Shown one piece after another: positions 37,122-46,385 of a stretch of 64,000 nucleotides of DNA. Origin of the DNA: Geobacteraceae bacterium (lineage in GTDB: Bacteria; Desulfobacterota; Desulfuromonadia; Geobacterales; Pseudopelobacteraceae). The notes beneath the pieces are model-generated. The model was not told where the DNA came from. It did no database searches and was given only the letters and a program-made list of their open reading frames with translations. Position 1 is the first letter of the stretch, and each line of letters starts with the position of its first letter. The DNA lies in NCBI GenBank assembly GCA_016720395.1, contig JADKKR010000001.1, forward strand, positions 306,001 to 370,000, in the 5' to 3' direction. A program made the position numbers and the translations under genes.

Positions 37122-38216
37122 TTATCCAACTAATGCCTCTTTCACCGTTGCTGCAACCAGGCGTACCTGTTCATCACTCATTTCAGGGAAGATGGGAAGG
37201 GACATGCAGCGGGAGGCGACCTCCTCGGCCACAGGAAGGCAGGTGGCGCCACAGGCTTCAGCGAACACCTCCTGTTTGTGGAGCGGTATGGGATAGTAAA
37301 CAGCAGAGGCGATCTGCCGCTCCGACAATCGAGCCATTACGGCGTCACGACGGTCAGTCAGCAGGGTGTACTGGTGGTAGACGTGGGTGCCTTTGCCGTC
37401 TTCAAAGGGAACCGTGACCAGGTCGCTGAGCAGGTCAGAGTAGAGATGGGCCACTCGTCGCCGAGCGGCATTGAACAGGTCGATCCGCTTGAGCTTGACC
37501 CGCAGGATGGCGGCCTGGATGTCATCCAGACGGCTGTTGTAACCGATCAGGTGGTGATGGTAGCGCACCTTGCTGCCATGGTTGCGCAGCACCTTGATCT
37601 TGTCTGCCAGTTCCTGCGTCGCGCAGGAGATCATACCTCCGTCTCCGTAGCAGCCCAGATTCTTGCTGGGAAAAAAGCTGAAGCAGCCGAGCATGCCCAG
37701 TGAACCGGTCATCATGTTATTGGCTTTTGCACCGAAAGACTGGGCGCAGTCTTCGATCAGCAGCAGACCGTGACGGTCGCAAATCCCGCTGATGGCAAGC
37801 ATGTCTGCAGGTTGACCGAACAGGTGTACAGGAATAATCGCCCTGGTGCGCGGGGTAATTGCTTTTTCGATCAGAGCCGGATCAATATTGAATGTCTGCG
37901 GGTCTATATCGACAAAAACCGGCGTCGCACCTGCATAACAGATCGCCTCTGCCGTAGCGATGAAGGTAAATGGTGACGTTATGACCTCATCCCCCGGTCC
38001 GATACCGGCAGCCAGGATAGCAAGATGGAGGGCGTCGGTGCCGGAGGCACAGGAGACCGCATGGCTGACTCCCAGATAGGAGGCGCTCTCCTGCTCAAAA
38101 GCGGTTACGTTCGGCCCCAGGATAAACTGGGTGCTTTCGATAGCATCCAGAACGGCTGAGTCGATCTCGGCCTTCAGCGTGTGATATTGTGTCTTGAGAT
38201 CCACCATCGGTATCAT
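37122..38216 (-). CDS. gnnB: DegT/DnrJ-type sugar aminotransferase, GnnB-like
   Basis: The 364-residue PLP enzyme has HAVSCASGTDALHLAILAAG, LLLIEDCAQSFGAK and the catalytic lysine in FFPSKNLGCYGDGG. It transfers an amino group from glutamate to the 3-keto position of a nucleotide sugar. Directly upstream is a Gfo/Idh oxidoreductase, and the pair lies between lpxA and lpxB, the arrangement of gnnA/gnnB of Acidithiobacillus ferrooxidans, which make UDP-GlcNAc3N for lipid A with amide-linked acyl chains. A WbpE-like enzyme is the alternative. The gene symbol is by analogy. Confidence 0.8.
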   Translation of the reverse strand: MIPMVDLKTQYHTLKAEIDSAVLDAIESTQFILGPNVTAFEQESASYLGVSHAVSCASGTDALHLAILAAGIGPGDEVITSPFTFIATAEAICYAGATPVFVDIDPQTFNIDPALIEKAITPRTRAIIPVHLFGQPADMLAISGICDRHGLLLIEDCAQSFGAKANNMMTGSLGMLGCFSFFPSKNLGCYGDGGMISCATQELADKIKVLRNHGSKVRYHHHLIGYNSRLDDIQAAILRVKLKRIDLFNAARRRVAHLYSDLLSDLVTVPFEDGKGTHVYHQYTLLTDRRDAVMARLSERQIASAVYYPIPLHKQEVFAEACGATCLPVAEEVASRCMSLPIFPEMSDEQVRLVAATVKEALVG

Positions 38217-39157
38217 GAAGGGCTCCTGTTTAGGCTGATGTTGATCTTGAGCGCCGTTTCCAGCGCCATTCTGCCATCAAGACCGCTCACCTGCGGCGGC
38301 TTGCCCTCGCGGATGGCAGAGAGGAACGATTCGATCTCGCTCCGAAGCGCATCGGCTTCACCCAGCTCACGCACATCTACCTTTACATTGGGGACGCCGG
38401 GAAACAGCTCGCCGTCACCTTTCGAGGCCACCAGCACCTTGCGGTTCTGAAAATCAAGGTTGATGTAGGCATTGCGCTGGAAGATGCGCATCCTGCGCTC
38501 GCTTTTCAGACTGATCCGACTGGCGGTGACATTGGCCACACAGCCGTTGCGAAACAGGATGCGTGCATTGGCAATATCCTCCTCGCCGGTGAAGACCGGC
38601 GCGCCAATAGCGTCCACCCGCTCGACCGGCGACTTGATGATGTGCTGGATGATCTCTATGTCATGAATCATGAGGTCGAGTACCACATTGACGTCGGTAC
38701 CTCGCGGCTTGAAGGGGGCAATACGCACAGACTCGATGAAGAGCGGCTCCTGCAGGACATCTCCAAGAGCCATCAGCACCGGATTGAAGCGCTCCAGGTG
38801 CCCGACCTGAAAAACCAGCCCGTTCTTATCTGCCAGGGCTATCAGGTCATCAGCCTCTTCTATGGTAACGGTGATCGGCTTTTCAATCAGTACATGCACC
38901 CCGGCGGCCAGGAAATCCCGGGCAACGGCATGGTGGTACTGGGTGGGGACTACGACACTCACGGCATCTACCCTGCCGATCAGGTCACGGTGATCGCTGT
39001 AGGCCTGTGTACCGAGTGCGACGGCAATTTCGGCCGCCCGTGCCGGGTCGTTATCCACCACTCCGACCAGTTCGGAGTCCGGGATGGCGGCATACTTCTG
39101 GGCATGGTAGTTACCCAGGTAACCAACACCGATGACGGCCGTTCGCAGGGTAGTCAT
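38213..39157 (-). CDS. gnnA: Gfo/Idh/MocA oxidoreductase, GnnA-like
   Basis: The 314-residue protein has the NAD-binding start LRTAVIGVGYLGNYHAQKYA and the GVHVLIEKPITVTIEEADDL motif with the catalytic EKP. The C-terminal domain has RFNPVLMALGDVLQEPLFI. In GnnA the enzyme oxidises the 3-hydroxyl of UDP-GlcNAc. It overlaps both lpxA and the aminotransferase gene by 4 nt, a sign of tight coupling. Sugar dehydrogenases of this family differ widely in substrate, so the call depends on context. Confidence 0.8.
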   Translation of the reverse strand: MTTLRTAVIGVGYLGNYHAQKYAAIPDSELVGVVDNDPARAAEIAVALGTQAYSDHRDLIGRVDAVSVVVPTQYHHAVARDFLAAGVHVLIEKPITVTIEEADDLIALADKNGLVFQVGHLERFNPVLMALGDVLQEPLFIESVRIAPFKPRGTDVNVVLDLMIHDIEIIQHIIKSPVERVDAIGAPVFTGEEDIANARILFRNGCVANVTASRISLKSERRMRIFQRNAYINLDFQNRKVLVASKGDGELFPGVPNVKVDVRELGEADALRSEIESFLSAIREGKPPQVSGLDGRMALETALKINISLNRSPS

Positions 39158-39933
39158 CCGCGACAGATCCCGCGTTTGGAGTTTTCGATAAAGGCCAGCA
39201 GGTAGTCGATCTCCGGGCAGCCGGTTATTTCGTTCCTGATGCGGGCGATAGCATCCGGCAGTTTCAGGTCGGCCATGAAGAGGGTTTTGTAGGCCTTTTT
39301 CAGACTGTTGATCGTCTCATCGGAAAACCCGCGACGTTTCAGGCCGATCAGGTTAAGGCCGCGCAATTTGGCATCGCGTTTTCCGGGAGTGGCGATGGTA
39401 TACGGCAGGATGTCCATGCCGCACATCGTGCCGCCACCGATCATGGCATAGGCCCCGATGGTCGAAAACTGGTGAACCGCCACCAGGCCGCCCAGAATGA
39501 CATTATCCTCGACGGTCACATGGCCGGCCAGAGTGGCGACGTTGGCCATGACCACACCGTTGCCGATCCTGCAGTCGTGAGCGACGTGGGAATAGGCCAT
39601 GAACAGATTGCCGCTCCCGACCACGGTCTCGGCGTGACCGGTGACCGTTCCGCGATGGATGGTAGCAAATTCGCGGATCATGTTATTGTTGCCGATACGT
39701 GTCCAGCATTCCTCGCCGCGATACTTCAAATCCTGGGGTGGAGCACCGACCGATGACTGGGCAAATATCTGGTTGTTTTCCCCGATACAGGTCCAGTCTC
39801 CAATTACGGCATGGGCCCCGATCTTGCTGCCGGCGCCGATGGTTGTTTCCTTGCCTATGATCGCGTAGGGGCCGACTTCTACCCCCTCAGCCAATTGAGC
39901 ACTGGGATCGATTATTGCCGTAGAGTGTATCAT
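39154..39933 (-). CDS. lpxA: UDP-GlcNAc (or UDP-GlcNAc3N) O/N-acyltransferase
   Basis: LpxA adds a 3-hydroxyacyl chain to the 3 position of UDP-GlcNAc. The 259-residue left-handed beta-helix protein has hexapeptide repeats throughout, the catalytic histidine region in FMAYSHVAHDCRIGN and GGLVAVHQFSTIGAYAMIGG. By alignment to the E. coli protein by eye, the glycine that in E. coli sets selection for a C14 chain is kept. With the GnnA/GnnB pair next to it, the acceptor may carry a 3-amino group. Confidence 0.95.
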   Translation of the reverse strand: MIHSTAIIDPSAQLAEGVEVGPYAIIGKETTIGAGSKIGAHAVIGDWTCIGENNQIFAQSSVGAPPQDLKYRGEECWTRIGNNNMIREFATIHRGTVTGHAETVVGSGNLFMAYSHVAHDCRIGNGVVMANVATLAGHVTVEDNVILGGLVAVHQFSTIGAYAMIGGGTMCGMDILPYTIATPGKRDAKLRGLNLIGLKRRGFSDETINSLKKAYKTLFMADLKLPDAIARIRNEITGCPEIDYLLAFIENSKRGICRG

Positions 39934-39956
39934 AATGGGTTTCTCCCTGATCTCTG

Positions 39957-40400
39957 TTAGTCAGCTTTTTCGGCAAACGTGGCCTTGAGGGCCGCCTCGG
40001 TGACCAGTATCTCACCGACATACGCCTTGCCGTTGACCCCCCAGATACCGCGACGGCACAGGGTTGTTTCAATTTCAATACGCAACTGATCGCCAGGAAA
40101 CACCGGCTTGCGGAACTTGGCACTATCGATGGACATAAAGTAGCTGACCTTTTTTTTCGTCGCTTCATCTGAGGCCATATAGGCCATGATGCCGGCCACC
40201 TGGGCCATTGCCTCGATAATCAGCACACCGGGCATGACCGGGTGCCCGGGGAAATGCCCCTGGAAGAAGGGTTCATTGATGCTTACGTTTTTGATCCCTA
40301 CGCAACGCTTGCCAGGCTCAAGCTCCACGATACGGTCGATCATCAGAAACGGGTAACGATGAGGCAGAATCTTCATAATTGCATTGATGTCCATCAGCAT
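39957..40400 (-). CDS. fabZ: 3-hydroxyacyl-ACP dehydratase FabZ
   Basis: The 147-residue hot-dog fold protein dehydrates 3-hydroxyacyl-ACP in fatty acid synthesis. ILPHRYPFLMIDRI contains the catalytic histidine; QGHFPGHPVMPGVLIIEAMAQ follows with the helix and the catalytic glutamate. An open frame starts at 40466 inside lpxD, but GAGG stands 6-7 nt before the ATG at 40400, which I use. FabZ competes with LpxA for the same 3-hydroxyacyl-ACP pool, which explains its usual place in lpx operons. Confidence 0.95.
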   Translation of the reverse strand: MLMDINAIMKILPHRYPFLMIDRIVELEPGKRCVGIKNVSINEPFFQGHFPGHPVMPGVLIIEAMAQVAGIMAYMASDEATKKKVSYFMSIDSAKFRKPVFPGDQLRIEIETTLCRRGIWGVNGKAYVGEILVTEAALKATFAEKAD

Positions 40401-40419
40401 AAGAAACCTCGTATGGTCG

Positions 40420-41460
40420 TTAGTTGGACGGTAAAACCGCCTCAAGAGCGGCAATACGTTTTTCAAGAGCAGAAACGGTTTTTTTAAGGGACGGCAGATT
40501 GGCCACTACAGCCATGGACTTAAGCCATTCCTTGTGCGGAAGTACCGGAGAACCACTGTAGCCGGCATTGGCGGGGAGCGATCCGGGAACTCCCGACTGG
40601 GCACCGACGATGACGTTGTCGCCAATGGACAGATGACCGGCCACTCCCACCTGACCCGCCAGGGTAACGTGGTTGCCGATCCTGGTGCTTCCCGATATCC
40701 CCACCTGGGAGACGATCATGCAGTCTTCACCTATCTGGCAGTTGTGGGCAACCTGTACCAGATTGTCAAGTTTCGTACCACGCCTGATCAGAGTCACTTC
40801 AAGGGCTGCGCGATCAATGCAGGTATTGGCACCGATCTCCACATCGTCTTCGAGAACCACGATACCGATCTGAGGAATTGGATAGTAACCGCTGCCGTCA
40901 GGTGCGTACCCGAAACCGTCACTTCCGATAACTGCGCCCGGTTGAATGACACAGCGCTTACCGACGCGGCATCGTTCCCGAATGACCGCATTGGCATGAA
41001 CGGTCGTATCGTCACCTATCGTCACGCCGGCATAGACGACGGCGCCGGAATGAACCACACAACGGTCACCAAGGGCAACATTGTCACCGATACTGGCGCC
41101 CGGGTATATGCTGACACCTTCACCGAGAGACACCCCGATGCCGACAGAGGCTTCCGGCATGACCCCGCGAGGTGTGTGCGGGTGCACATAGAAGAGAGTC
41201 AAAAGCTTGGCAAAGGCAAGATACGGATTGGAGACCTCAATGATATTGCGCCCGAAGCTTTCACCGCCCGGAGCCATCAACACCGCGCCGGCACCCGTGT
41301 CAGCCACCTTGGCGGCATACTTCGGGTTTGCCAGGAAGGTAATCTTGTCCGCCCCTGCAGACTCCAAAGGCGCAAGACCGTTAACGCGGAAGGTCTCATC
41401 ACCGCAAACGGTTCCACCCAGATATTCAGCCAGATCCTTGAGTGTTTTCGACTGTTGCAT
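40420..41460 (-). CDS. lpxD: UDP-3-O-acylglucosamine N-acyltransferase
   Basis: The 346-residue enzyme adds the second, 2-N-linked, hydroxyacyl chain. It has an N-terminal uridine-binding domain (LKDLAEYLGGTVCGDE; ITFLANPKYAAKV), hexapeptide repeats, the catalytic histidine in LVQVAHNCQIGEDCMIVSQ, and a C-terminal helix (LKKTVSALEKRIAALEAVL). Length and layout are normal for the family. It follows the skp/ompH gene by 13 nt and ends 19 nt before fabZ begins. Confidence 0.96.
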   Translation of the reverse strand: MQQSKTLKDLAEYLGGTVCGDETFRVNGLAPLESAGADKITFLANPKYAAKVADTGAGAVLMAPGGESFGRNIIEVSNPYLAFAKLLTLFYVHPHTPRGVMPEASVGIGVSLGEGVSIYPGASIGDNVALGDRCVVHSGAVVYAGVTIGDDTTVHANAVIRERCRVGKRCVIQPGAVIGSDGFGYAPDGSGYYPIPQIGIVVLEDDVEIGANTCIDRAALEVTLIRRGTKLDNLVQVAHNCQIGEDCMIVSQVGISGSTRIGNHVTLAGQVGVAGHLSIGDNVIVGAQSGVPGSLPANAGYSGSPVLPHKEWLKSMAVVANLPSLKKTVSALEKRIAALEAVLPSN

Positions 41461-41473
41461 CGCGGAACCCCGT

Positions 41474-41989
41474 CTATTTTTTACGGCTGGCGTTGAGGAG
41501 CTTGAGAACTTCTTCGGTTACATCGGCTTTTTCATCAACAAACAGCATACCTTCGTTCTTGACAAAAATGAACGTGTAGCCGTTCTTGCGGCCAAAATCC
41601 TGAATAATCTTCTCCATGCTTTCAAGTATCTTGCGAGTGAACTCCTCATCCTTGCCCTGCAGCTCATCCTGGGCGTCCTTGGTGAAACGCTGGAACTCCT
41701 TGAGGCGCTGCTGGTAATCCTTCTCCTTGGCAGCCCGGGCTGACTCCGAGAGGAGCATACCCTGTTTTTCCAGGTCATCTTTCAACTTCTTGATCTCTTC
41801 CTGCTTTGCATTGATTTCGTCCTGGTATTTCTTGACGCGGGCTGCAAGCTGCTCCTTGGCCTCCTTGCCGGCATCGGATGAATTCAGGGCCCGCTGCATA
41901 TCGATGTAGCCCAGTTTCAGATCGGCGGCAGCCGCCGGAGTTACCGCAACACAGCATGCCAGAATACCAGCCAGTAAAAACCTTCTCAT
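41474..41989 (-). CDS. OmpH/Skp-family periplasmic chaperone
   Basis: The 171-residue protein starts with a signal peptide (MRRFLLAGILACCVAVTPAA, cut after AAA). The mature protein has KLGYIDMQRALNSSDAGKEA and a long charged coiled coil (KYQDEINAKQEEIKKLKDD) that forms the tentacles of Skp, ending in IQDFGRKNGYTFIFVKN. It binds unfolded outer-membrane proteins on their way to BamA, whose gene lies upstream. A 135-bp gap separates it from bamA. Confidence 0.9.
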   Translation of the reverse strand: MRRFLLAGILACCVAVTPAAAADLKLGYIDMQRALNSSDAGKEAKEQLAARVKKYQDEINAKQEEIKKLKDDLEKQGMLLSESARAAKEKDYQQRLKEFQRFTKDAQDELQGKDEEFTRKILESMEKIIQDFGRKNGYTFIFVKNEGMLFVDEKADVTEEVLKLLNASRKK

Positions 41990-42124
41990 GAATCGTTCTC
42001 CTTTGTATGTTTTTGCGTTTCAACCCGATAAGCGGATTGGGTGCGATCAGAGGTACATCAAGAAATTGGAGGGCTCGTGTGTATCGTTAACGAGCCGCAA
42101 CTCTGCAACGGGACACATGCTCTG

Positions 42125-44428
42125 CTAAAAAAGACTGCCGATTGAAAACTCGAACCTGCCGCTTGTGCTGTCCAGTCCACTGCGCGGGTTGAGGGGGATA
42201 CCATACTCCAGCCGCAGCGGGCCGATAGGCGATGCCCAGCGTATCCCGCCCCCGTAGCTCATAAGGACGGAACTTAACATCTTCTGGCTCTCCCCATAGG
42301 CATTGCCGTAATCAAAAAACACGACACCCTTGATCCCGGCCTCCTGCAGAAGAGGAAAGGTAAATTCAAAATTACCAAAAATCTCTTTGTCACCACCCAG
42401 GTAAATCTGTTCCATAACACTATTGCCGTTTATATCTTTGCTCAGTTGGGTTTTGACCGGTGATACCGTCCTGGCTTTATATCCGCGCAGCGAGTAGATA
42501 CCCCCGAGATAGAATTTTTCATCAATCGGAACCGGTTTACCGACTTCCTGAATATATCCCAGAGTAAGCTTGCTGGAAAAGATCAGTTTTTTATATACCG
42601 GGGTAAACCAGGTGGTGTCGCCAATATACCGGGCGTACTTGTTATCCCCGCCCAATCCGGCATACTCCGCAGAGATAGAATTAATCATGCCGCTGGACGG
42701 ATCAAGCCGATAATCCGTGGTATTACGGGTGAGACTCGCGAAAATCGAGCTGGTCGTCGAGCTTCCCAATGGATAATTGGTTGAATCCTGATAATTAAGG
42801 TTTTGATATGACAGATTTGGATTATAGATGTCTTTGAGTTCGTACTTGTACATGAAGAAGGTACCGATGAAATCGTTGATCGGGTAACCGGCCTTGATAT
42901 CACCACCCATCAACCGGCGGCTGTAATCGGTGTAATCGCGCTCAGAACGATAGATATCTCCACCCAGGGTCCAGCGTGAGTCCATAAAGTAAGGATCCGT
43001 AACGCCAAGTGAATAGGTCTGGGATTTACCGCCGATAGAACCCGACAGATTCGCCTTGAGACCCAGGCCAAGAAAGTTGGCCTGCTGGATTGAACCCTGA
43101 CCGATGATGCCGTCAAGGGAGCTGTAACCTCCGCCTATACTGAAGGTACCGGTCGGCTTTTCCTTAACGTTGACATCGACGTTGAGCTTATTTGCGCTAC
43201 TGCCCTTGGCCGTGGCAAGGGTGGCCTCCTCAAAGAAACCGGTGTTCATAAGTTGCTGCTTGCTCCTCTTCATACCCGTGGCGCTGTACAATTCACCTTC
43301 GTCGACCCGCAGTTCTCGACGGACAACCTTGTCGCGGGTTTTGGGGTTACCGGCTATAGAGATGCGCTCAAAGTAAACAAGCTCACCTTTTTCCATATCA
43401 AACGTCAGGTCGACGAGCTTCTTTTCAGAATCCGCCTTGGTAAGCGGATTAATGTTTGCAAAGGCATACCCCTTGTCAGCATAAACGTCCGTGAGGGTGA
43501 AGATATCATTGCGCAACACCGCGCGACTGAACAATTCGCCCGGTTCGCTTTTGAGTTTCTTGCGTAACTCCTCACCGGGCTCCAGCAGTTCGCCCTTGAA
43601 GCCGATCTCGCCAACCCGGTACTGGTCGCCCTCCGTAATGCCGATCGAGGCCATCAGAGCGTCTTTTGCGTCCGTCAGCCTGACCACCGGTTCACCGACC
43701 TTCACATTGATAAAACCGTTGTTCATGTAAAAATCAGCGATCAATGCGGCATCGTTTTTGAGGACCTCTTCCTTATAGGTTCCGGCATCGGTCAGCCATG
43801 ACATGAACCATTGTTCCTTTGATTCCATGACGCCGCGTAATTTGCGGTTGGAAAAGGTCCTGTTCCCCTCAAAGCTGATAGTGCGGATGAGAATTTTTTT
43901 CCCCTCTGTTATCCGTAACGTCACTGCCAGGTCCGTCGTTGAACTGGTAACCACGACAGGTTCGATCTCTGCCAGGTAGTACCCTTCGTCCGCATAGAGT
44001 TTTTTGATCTTGGCGACGCTCTTTGTCAGCTCTTTATTGGAAAAAACAGAGTTCTGGCGGAATTCAAGAGCCTCTTTGAGCTTGTCCGTGGTCAGTTCCT
44101 TGTTTCCCTCGAACAGGATATTCCGCACGATAGGTTTTTCAGCCACCACATACACCAGCACCGTGCCTTTGTCAGACGTCTCGGTTATAACCCGGACATC
44201 CTTGAATTGGCCCATCCTGTATATGGCACGGATATCGTTATCTGTCTTGTCGCCTTCCAGCGTGTCTCCGGCCTTCATCTTGACAACATTCAAGACAGCG
44301 GATTTCTCGATTCGCCGATTGCCTTTGACAGCAACTTCAACGATCTTCTCTCCTTCTGCCCAGACAAGTCCTGCGCAGAACAACGGCACAATCAAAACCG
44401 ACATACGTGATATTAATGAAATGGGCAC
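42125..44428 (-). CDS. bamA: Outer-membrane protein assembly factor BamA
   Basis: The 767-residue protein has a signal peptide (MSVLIVPLFCAGLVWA), five POTRA domains (the first begins KIVEVAVKGNRRIEKSAVLN), and a C-terminal Omp85 barrel ending in FEFSIGSLF. SLRGYKARTVSP matches the conserved loop-6 RGF/RGY region. I choose GTG at 44428 with a GGGGGAAGA site in front; an ATG at 44404 is possible and the ATG at 44515 is inside lolD. It inserts barrel proteins in the outer membrane together with lipoprotein partners encoded elsewhere. Confidence 0.95.
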   Translation of the reverse strand: MPISLISRMSVLIVPLFCAGLVWAEGEKIVEVAVKGNRRIEKSAVLNVVKMKAGDTLEGDKTDNDIRAIYRMGQFKDVRVITETSDKGTVLVYVVAEKPIVRNILFEGNKELTTDKLKEALEFRQNSVFSNKELTKSVAKIKKLYADEGYYLAEIEPVVVTSSTTDLAVTLRITEGKKILIRTISFEGNRTFSNRKLRGVMESKEQWFMSWLTDAGTYKEEVLKNDAALIADFYMNNGFINVKVGEPVVRLTDAKDALMASIGITEGDQYRVGEIGFKGELLEPGEELRKKLKSEPGELFSRAVLRNDIFTLTDVYADKGYAFANINPLTKADSEKKLVDLTFDMEKGELVYFERISIAGNPKTRDKVVRRELRVDEGELYSATGMKRSKQQLMNTGFFEEATLATAKGSSANKLNVDVNVKEKPTGTFSIGGGYSSLDGIIGQGSIQQANFLGLGLKANLSGSIGGKSQTYSLGVTDPYFMDSRWTLGGDIYRSERDYTDYSRRLMGGDIKAGYPINDFIGTFFMYKYELKDIYNPNLSYQNLNYQDSTNYPLGSSTTSSIFASLTRNTTDYRLDPSSGMINSISAEYAGLGGDNKYARYIGDTTWFTPVYKKLIFSSKLTLGYIQEVGKPVPIDEKFYLGGIYSLRGYKARTVSPVKTQLSKDINGNSVMEQIYLGGDKEIFGNFEFTFPLLQEAGIKGVVFFDYGNAYGESQKMLSSVLMSYGGGIRWASPIGPLRLEYGIPLNPRSGLDSTSGRFEFSIGSLF

Positions 44429-44453
44429 TCTTCCCCCGAACTTTGTAATAGAA

Positions 44454-45128
44454 TTATTGCAAACACCCGTCAACAAGATGCACAGTCCTTGCCATGGCGG
44501 CAGCCAGACGTTCATTGTGCGTCACGACGACAAGCGTCAATCCCTTTTTCTGCTGCAGATCGGCCAGCACGGCATGCACACCTTCGCTGGTCTTCATATC
44601 AAGATTGCCGGTCGGCTCATCGGCCAATAGCAGCGCAGGCGACATAACCAGAGCACGGGCAATGGCCACCCGCTGCTGTTCGCCCCCCGACAGCTCTCCG
44701 GGCCTGTGTATCATCCGGTTTGCCAATCCCACATCAGTCAGCAATTCCTCGGCCATGATCCTGGCGTCCACCCTCGGAACACGGGCTATCAAGGCCGGCA
44801 TCATAACATTTTCAAGAGCCGTAAACTCCGACAGCAGATGGTGAAACTGGAATACGAAGCCGATGCTCCGGTTGCGAAAACTGGCCAGTTCCCGGTCATT
44901 TTTCTGGAAAATATCAGCCCCCTGAAAGCAGACCGTTCCTGATGTTGGCCGGTCAAGGGCGCCCAATACATGCAGCAGTGTGCTCTTGCCGGCTCCCGAG
45001 GCGCCGACCAGGGCAGTCGTGGTTGCTGTTTCCAGCTCCAGATTGATCCCGGACAGAACCTCCACCCTGTTCTTGCCGATCTCGTATGTTTTGCAGAGAC
45101 CGCGCACTTCCAGCAGGCAGCTACTCAT
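44454..45128 (-). CDS. lolD: Lipoprotein-releasing ABC transporter ATPase LolD
   Basis: The 224-residue ATPase has Walker A VGASGAGKST, the signature LSGGEQQRVAIARAL and Walker B LLLADEPTGNLD, with GFVFQFHHLLSEFTALENVM typical of LolD rather than general MacB-type proteins. It powers release of lipoproteins from the inner membrane to LolA. The ATG at 45128 overlaps the lolC stop by 8 nt; an earlier ATG at 45191 is inside lolC. Confidence 0.92.
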   Translation of the reverse strand: MSSCLLEVRGLCKTYEIGKNRVEVLSGINLELETATTTALVGASGAGKSTLLHVLGALDRPTSGTVCFQGADIFQKNDRELASFRNRSIGFVFQFHHLLSEFTALENVMMPALIARVPRVDARIMAEELLTDVGLANRMIHRPGELSGGEQQRVAIARALVMSPALLLADEPTGNLDMKTSEGVHAVLADLQQKKGLTLVVVTHNERLAAAMARTVHLVDGCLQ

Positions 45129-46383
45129 ATCGCAACGCCTCGGCCGGCAGCATTCGCGAGGCCTGCCATGCCGGATAAAGCGTGGCAACAAACGAAATCA
45201 GCACCGCAGTCACGGAGATAAGCACGACATCGTAAGGCACGACCAGTGACGGGAAGCGGTCCAGGTAGTAGATATCCTTGCTAAAGAAGTTCTGGCCGGT
45301 AATTTTCTGGATAAATCCGATGATCGGCTCCAGGTTGAGAGCAATCAGGAGACCGGATGCGACTCCGAGAGCCGTGCCGATGATGCCGATAACCAGGCCT
45401 TCCAGTACAAAAATCTTCATGATACTGCCGCCGGTGGCACCCATCGACTTGAGAATGGCGATGTCCCGGTTTTTTTCCATCACGACCATGAACAGTGTTG
45501 AGGCAATGCCGAATGCAGCAACCAGCACTATCAGGGTAAGTATGATAAACATCACAACCTTCTCGGTCTTAAGCGCGAACAGGATGTTGCGATTCATCTG
45601 CATCCAGTCCCGGGCATAAAAATCAACACCCATCGACCGGTTGATGCTCCGGGCCAATTCACCGGTATGGTAGACGTCCTCGACCTTAAGCTGAATACCG
45701 GTCACGGTATCACCCAGATCAAAAAATGACTGGGCCTGACCAAGGCTCACATACGCCAGTGTCGAGTCATATTCGAACATACCCGTATTAAAGGTCCCTG
45801 CGACCCGGAATGGCTTCATCTTCGGCATCATGCCCAGCGGGGTGATGTTCCCCATGGGAGAGATGACATTTACCTTATCTCCCACAGAGAGATTCAGATG
45901 TTTGGCCAGTTCCTTACCGACCAGCAGGCCGGGAAGAGCGTCACGCCCTTCAACCATTTTCGGCTCGAGTCCGTCGATGTTCCCTTCCACAACGGACTTG
46001 CTCAACCCCGTAACCAGCCTGTCGGTAACGACATCGATTCCACGCAGCACAACACCTGAGACATTTTTACCGGAAGATAGCATAACCTGATTGTAAATAA
46101 AAGGCGTGGCTGCGGTCACTCCTTTGAAGCCCTTCAAATTCTGCATCACCTGACGATAGTCTTCCATGGGGGCGCCGTTTCGGACTACCACGACATGGGC
46201 ATTCGTGCCCAGGATCTTCTCCTTGAGATCCTCCTCGAAACCGGTCATGACCGCCAGTACGATGATCAACGCCATGACACCCAGCATAACACCGGCAGTA
46301 GAGATAAAGGTGATGATCGATATGAACGTGGACTTGCGCTTCGCTTTCAGATAACGCAAGCCGATTAATAGTTCAAAGGGCAT
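45121..46383 (-). CDS. lolC: Lipoprotein-releasing system permease LolC/LolE
   Basis: The 420-residue permease has one N-terminal helix (FISIITFISTAGVMLGVMAL), a large periplasmic domain and three C-terminal helices, ending in ATLYPAWQASRMLPAEALRYE, the family signature. One permease gene only, so it probably works as a homodimer (LolF-like) with LolD. It starts 2 nt after lysS and is coupled to lolD, as in many delta-proteobacteria. Confidence 0.9.
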   Translation of the reverse strand: MPFELLIGLRYLKAKRKSTFISIITFISTAGVMLGVMALIIVLAVMTGFEEDLKEKILGTNAHVVVVRNGAPMEDYRQVMQNLKGFKGVTAATPFIYNQVMLSSGKNVSGVVLRGIDVVTDRLVTGLSKSVVEGNIDGLEPKMVEGRDALPGLLVGKELAKHLNLSVGDKVNVISPMGNITPLGMMPKMKPFRVAGTFNTGMFEYDSTLAYVSLGQAQSFFDLGDTVTGIQLKVEDVYHTGELARSINRSMGVDFYARDWMQMNRNILFALKTEKVVMFIILTLIVLVAAFGIASTLFMVVMEKNRDIAILKSMGATGGSIMKIFVLEGLVIGIIGTALGVASGLLIALNLEPIIGFIQKITGQNFFSKDIYYLDRFPSLVVPYDVVLISVTAVLISFVATLYPAWQASRMLPAEALRYE

Positions 46384-46385
46384 TT

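Noticed and set aside
40534..41496. 320-codon plus-strand ORF
   Set aside because: Opposite lpxD; glycine- and histidine-rich from the hexapeptide codons read in reverse.
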